From Yponomeuta sedellus (taxonomy: Eukaryota > Arthropoda > Insecta > Lepidoptera > Yponomeutidae): 64,000 nt of DNA. Positions 62,060-64,000 of the stretch are shown one piece after another. Positions within the stretch are counted from its first letter, which is position 1. The number at the start of each line of letters is the position of its first letter. A program made the position numbers and the translations under genes. Location: assembly GCA_934045075.1 (NCBI GenBank), contig OW203745.1, positions 9,685,873-9,749,872 on the forward strand, read 5' to 3'. The notes under the pieces are model-generated. The model made no database searches. It was not told where the DNA came from and worked only from the letters and a program-made list of their open reading frames with translations.

Positions 62060-63490
62060 AATGATAATATCACTGACACATAAAAGTATACTTTCATTAA
62101 TGGAAATCTATTTCCTACTAACGTGTCACTTTAGTTAACGCGAATGCGAATATGATAGGTGGCTGGCAGGGATTGTCAACCTTTAGCTGTTGACGCAGGA
62201 GTTATAAATTTGATACGAAGTATACACGGTGTAAGAAAAAATATGTTGTCAAAAAGTACAGTTTTATTTATAAAAGTTGGTTCCTTTGAACATTCCTTAA
62301 AGGTATTCCGGTAATAAAGCATTTTCCATGTTATTATTTTTTTAAGACTTGATGTTAAAGTATTTTAAGAAATCATGATTTTGTAAATACGACCGACAGC
62401 ATTTTGTCTTTTTTTAATTGAAACTTGAAGATATTATTCTCATCCCATTATACGTAACTGAACCTATGCAGATAGTTTTATATTTTTTCAACAGTTTTCT
62501 AACATCAGTTCTCGTTCATTTTCTATCTAAATTTATCTGTAACATACAGTAAAATAAATACAGTAAATTTTACATAACCCATAAATAAAGAATTTAGAGG
62601 GGTCATAATATTTTAATGTATCACCTACATAAGAGATAACCAAAGGTTGACTATACTAGCTATACTCTAGTCTAAGATCCACACGGAAAAAACTCGTTGC
62701 ATCAAAATATTTAGCTGTAGGTATCATTAATACCTAATGTTTGACTTTCACATAATATTGTGGAGTCTACCAAATGCTTTATAAAGAATACCTAGATAAG
62801 TATTATTTATCCTGAAATACATTTATATAGTAATTTCATCGATATCATACGATGTTTTCTATGGATAAGCTAGAGGAATTAATTATAATTTCCTATTTAG
62901 CTCATCATCCGATTTCTGGTAACTGGAAATAACAGTTTATTTTCTTCTGCTATAGTGAAATATTCACCCAATTCGAACATTATCTGATTAAGATCAAGAA
63001 AATCTAAAGTAAATTGCAACATGTGTATCTAGGACTATTTACTCCTACCTAGGTATGAAACCTACGAATTTGCTACGTTAACGTTATTGGATCCGTTGCA
63101 AGCTTCTGATTGCGAAACATCTTACCTACAATAATCGATATATTGGTCACATTATGTTGCAATGGCAACCAGCCACATTAACTTGAGCTATTAAATAGTG
63201 CTGACATTATGAGAATAACATATAGGCTTGACCTTGCTACCGGTCAAGATGATTTGGTTAAGTACCTACTTTTGAAGGCAAAGCAAAAATTTTGGGTGTT
63301 CGATACTAAAAAGTAATATGTATTACTTTTATCAACAATCACCTATATTCATACACCTATAAATAAAGGCGATTTTCGCATTTACTTCATTACAGTACTT
63401 GTAATAAAAAAACAACATACACATTTAGGATATAAACCTATAACACCCTGATTTATCTAAAATTCTCATCACTTCCGATAACGTGATAAC
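62060..63490. other. Presumed upstream region of right-hand gene
   Basis: Repeat-free AT-rich sequence. TTCAGTA at 63495-63501 fits an arthropod initiator (TCAGT) about 65 bp before the ATG. No TATA box was seen at the usual distance. Promoter call is inference only. Confidence 0.4.
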
Positions 63491-63564
63491 GCTGTTCAGT
63501 ACAGTCTCCGTGTGGTGTAATTATCTACGACTTCCTCGCTACCAGTCACTCCATCGGTATCAAA

Positions 63565-63899
63565 ATGTTAGTAAGTATATTTATTTACATCCTAATTTTT
63601 TTTTTTACGTGTTCCACTGACTAAACCGTATTAGTCCCTATATGAAAACTATGTCCCGAACTATGTCTAAAAAATATGTTCCAGTCACTACATTTATCTA
63701 GTATAGTAATTACAATACGGTGTATAAATCGTTTAGGTTAAATGTATAAGACTGGTATAAAACTATGTTATTATTATTTCAGGTCTGACTCCGAGTTTGA
63801 ATTCTCTGGTGTACCTATTGCTGTGCAGTCGAGTAAGAAGCAAAAGACTCCAACCAGCTCCAAACGCAAAGCATCGAGCTACGTTGAGGAGACAGTTAG
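63565..63899 (+). CDS. Unidentified gene, 5' end; start codon split by intron
   Basis: Exon 2 (63783-63899) is bounded by TTATTATTTCAG and GTAAGA and is open in the frame SDSEFEFSGVPIAVQ, SSKKQKTPTSSKRKASSYVE, ETV. The intron starts at GTTAGT (63567), so AT (63565-63566) joins G (63783) to make ATG after a good insect context (TCAAA). The product then begins M-S-D-S-E-F-E-F. The N-terminus is acidic with aromatics, then Lys/Ser-rich with KKQK and SKRK, like a nuclear localisation region. I do not recognise the protein. The intron is 216 bp. A stronger-looking donor GTAAGT starts 4 bp later (63571); using it would give ATG-TTA-GTC-TGA, a three-codon frame. The alternative frame of exon 2 is also open (LTPSLNSL...), so the frame is likely, not certain. 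The exon ends in phase 2; the gene continues beyond the window. Confidence 0.72.
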
Positions 63900-64000
63900 G
63901 TAAGAATACAATACATCTATAGTTTATTATAAATGATTGTACACTTTACACATCGTTTCAAATGACGATTCCCTCGATGTAATCAAGCTGTTGATGAAAA

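Overview
The window looks like non-coding, repeat-dense nuclear DNA of a moth or butterfly. The reasons are an AT-rich background, no operon structure, no long open reading frame, and many short interspersed repeats whose motifs recur across lepidopteran genomes (CGGCCAAGTGCGAGTC / GTACGGAACCCTAA; GCACGGGTCTCTTCC; GTCGTAAAAGGCGACTAAGG; GACCCAGCGAACTTCGTACC). The order-level call comes from recognition, not a database search. Family letters used here (SINE-A, SINE-B, SINE-F/G, LINE-P, and repeats C, D, E, H, I, K, L, M, N, O, Q, R, S) are working labels defined by motif in the entries.

Genes. Two host genes are supported. (1) On the minus strand at 33.3-33.9 kb lie the last two exons of a c-type lysozyme or lysozyme-like gene. 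They have matching splice phases, six cysteines at family spacing and a natural stop. The 5' exons, with the catalytic Glu/Asp region, should lie at higher coordinates and were not found. (2) On the plus strand at the right edge (63.56-63.90 kb) is the start of an unidentified gene. Its best model has the ATG split by a 216-bp intron (AT|G), leading into an acidic then Lys/Ser-rich N-terminus. Three transposon-derived coding remnants are also readable: a MADF-like domain inside a PIF/Harbinger-type element (34.1-34.6 kb), several C-terminal scraps of one LINE ORF (LINE-P), and a weak piggyBac-like tail (38.7 kb).

Layout. 0-13 kb: LINE-P scraps, a 248-bp TATG microsatellite, a 111-bp duplication, MITEs and a 528-bp Q repeat. 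13-16.5 kb: mostly unrecognised sequence. 16.5-29 kb: SINE-A, C, K and foldback elements. 29-32.5 kb: unrecognised sequence plus a 68-bp tandem array. 32.5-34.7 kb: nested repeats around the lysozyme exons. 35-48 kb: mixed repeats. 49-53 kb: a 55-bp array and a 1.9-kb TIR-bounded element carrying a 47-bp minisatellite. 53-59.7 kb: C, D, E and K repeats. 59.7-63.5 kb: repeat-poor sequence leading to the right-hand gene, with one decayed ~132-bp-period array.

The most distinctive theme is SINE-A. I count sixteen copies. Each carries a tRNA-like domain, which in the longer copies is preceded by up to ~190 bp of non-tRNA leader. Nine have clear or near-clear 8-19 bp target-site duplications at both ends, and two more are probable. 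Several carry inverted 5' segments, one of them a perfect 148-bp palindrome. Short-spacer, near-perfect inverted duplications also occur in unrelated repeats across the window.
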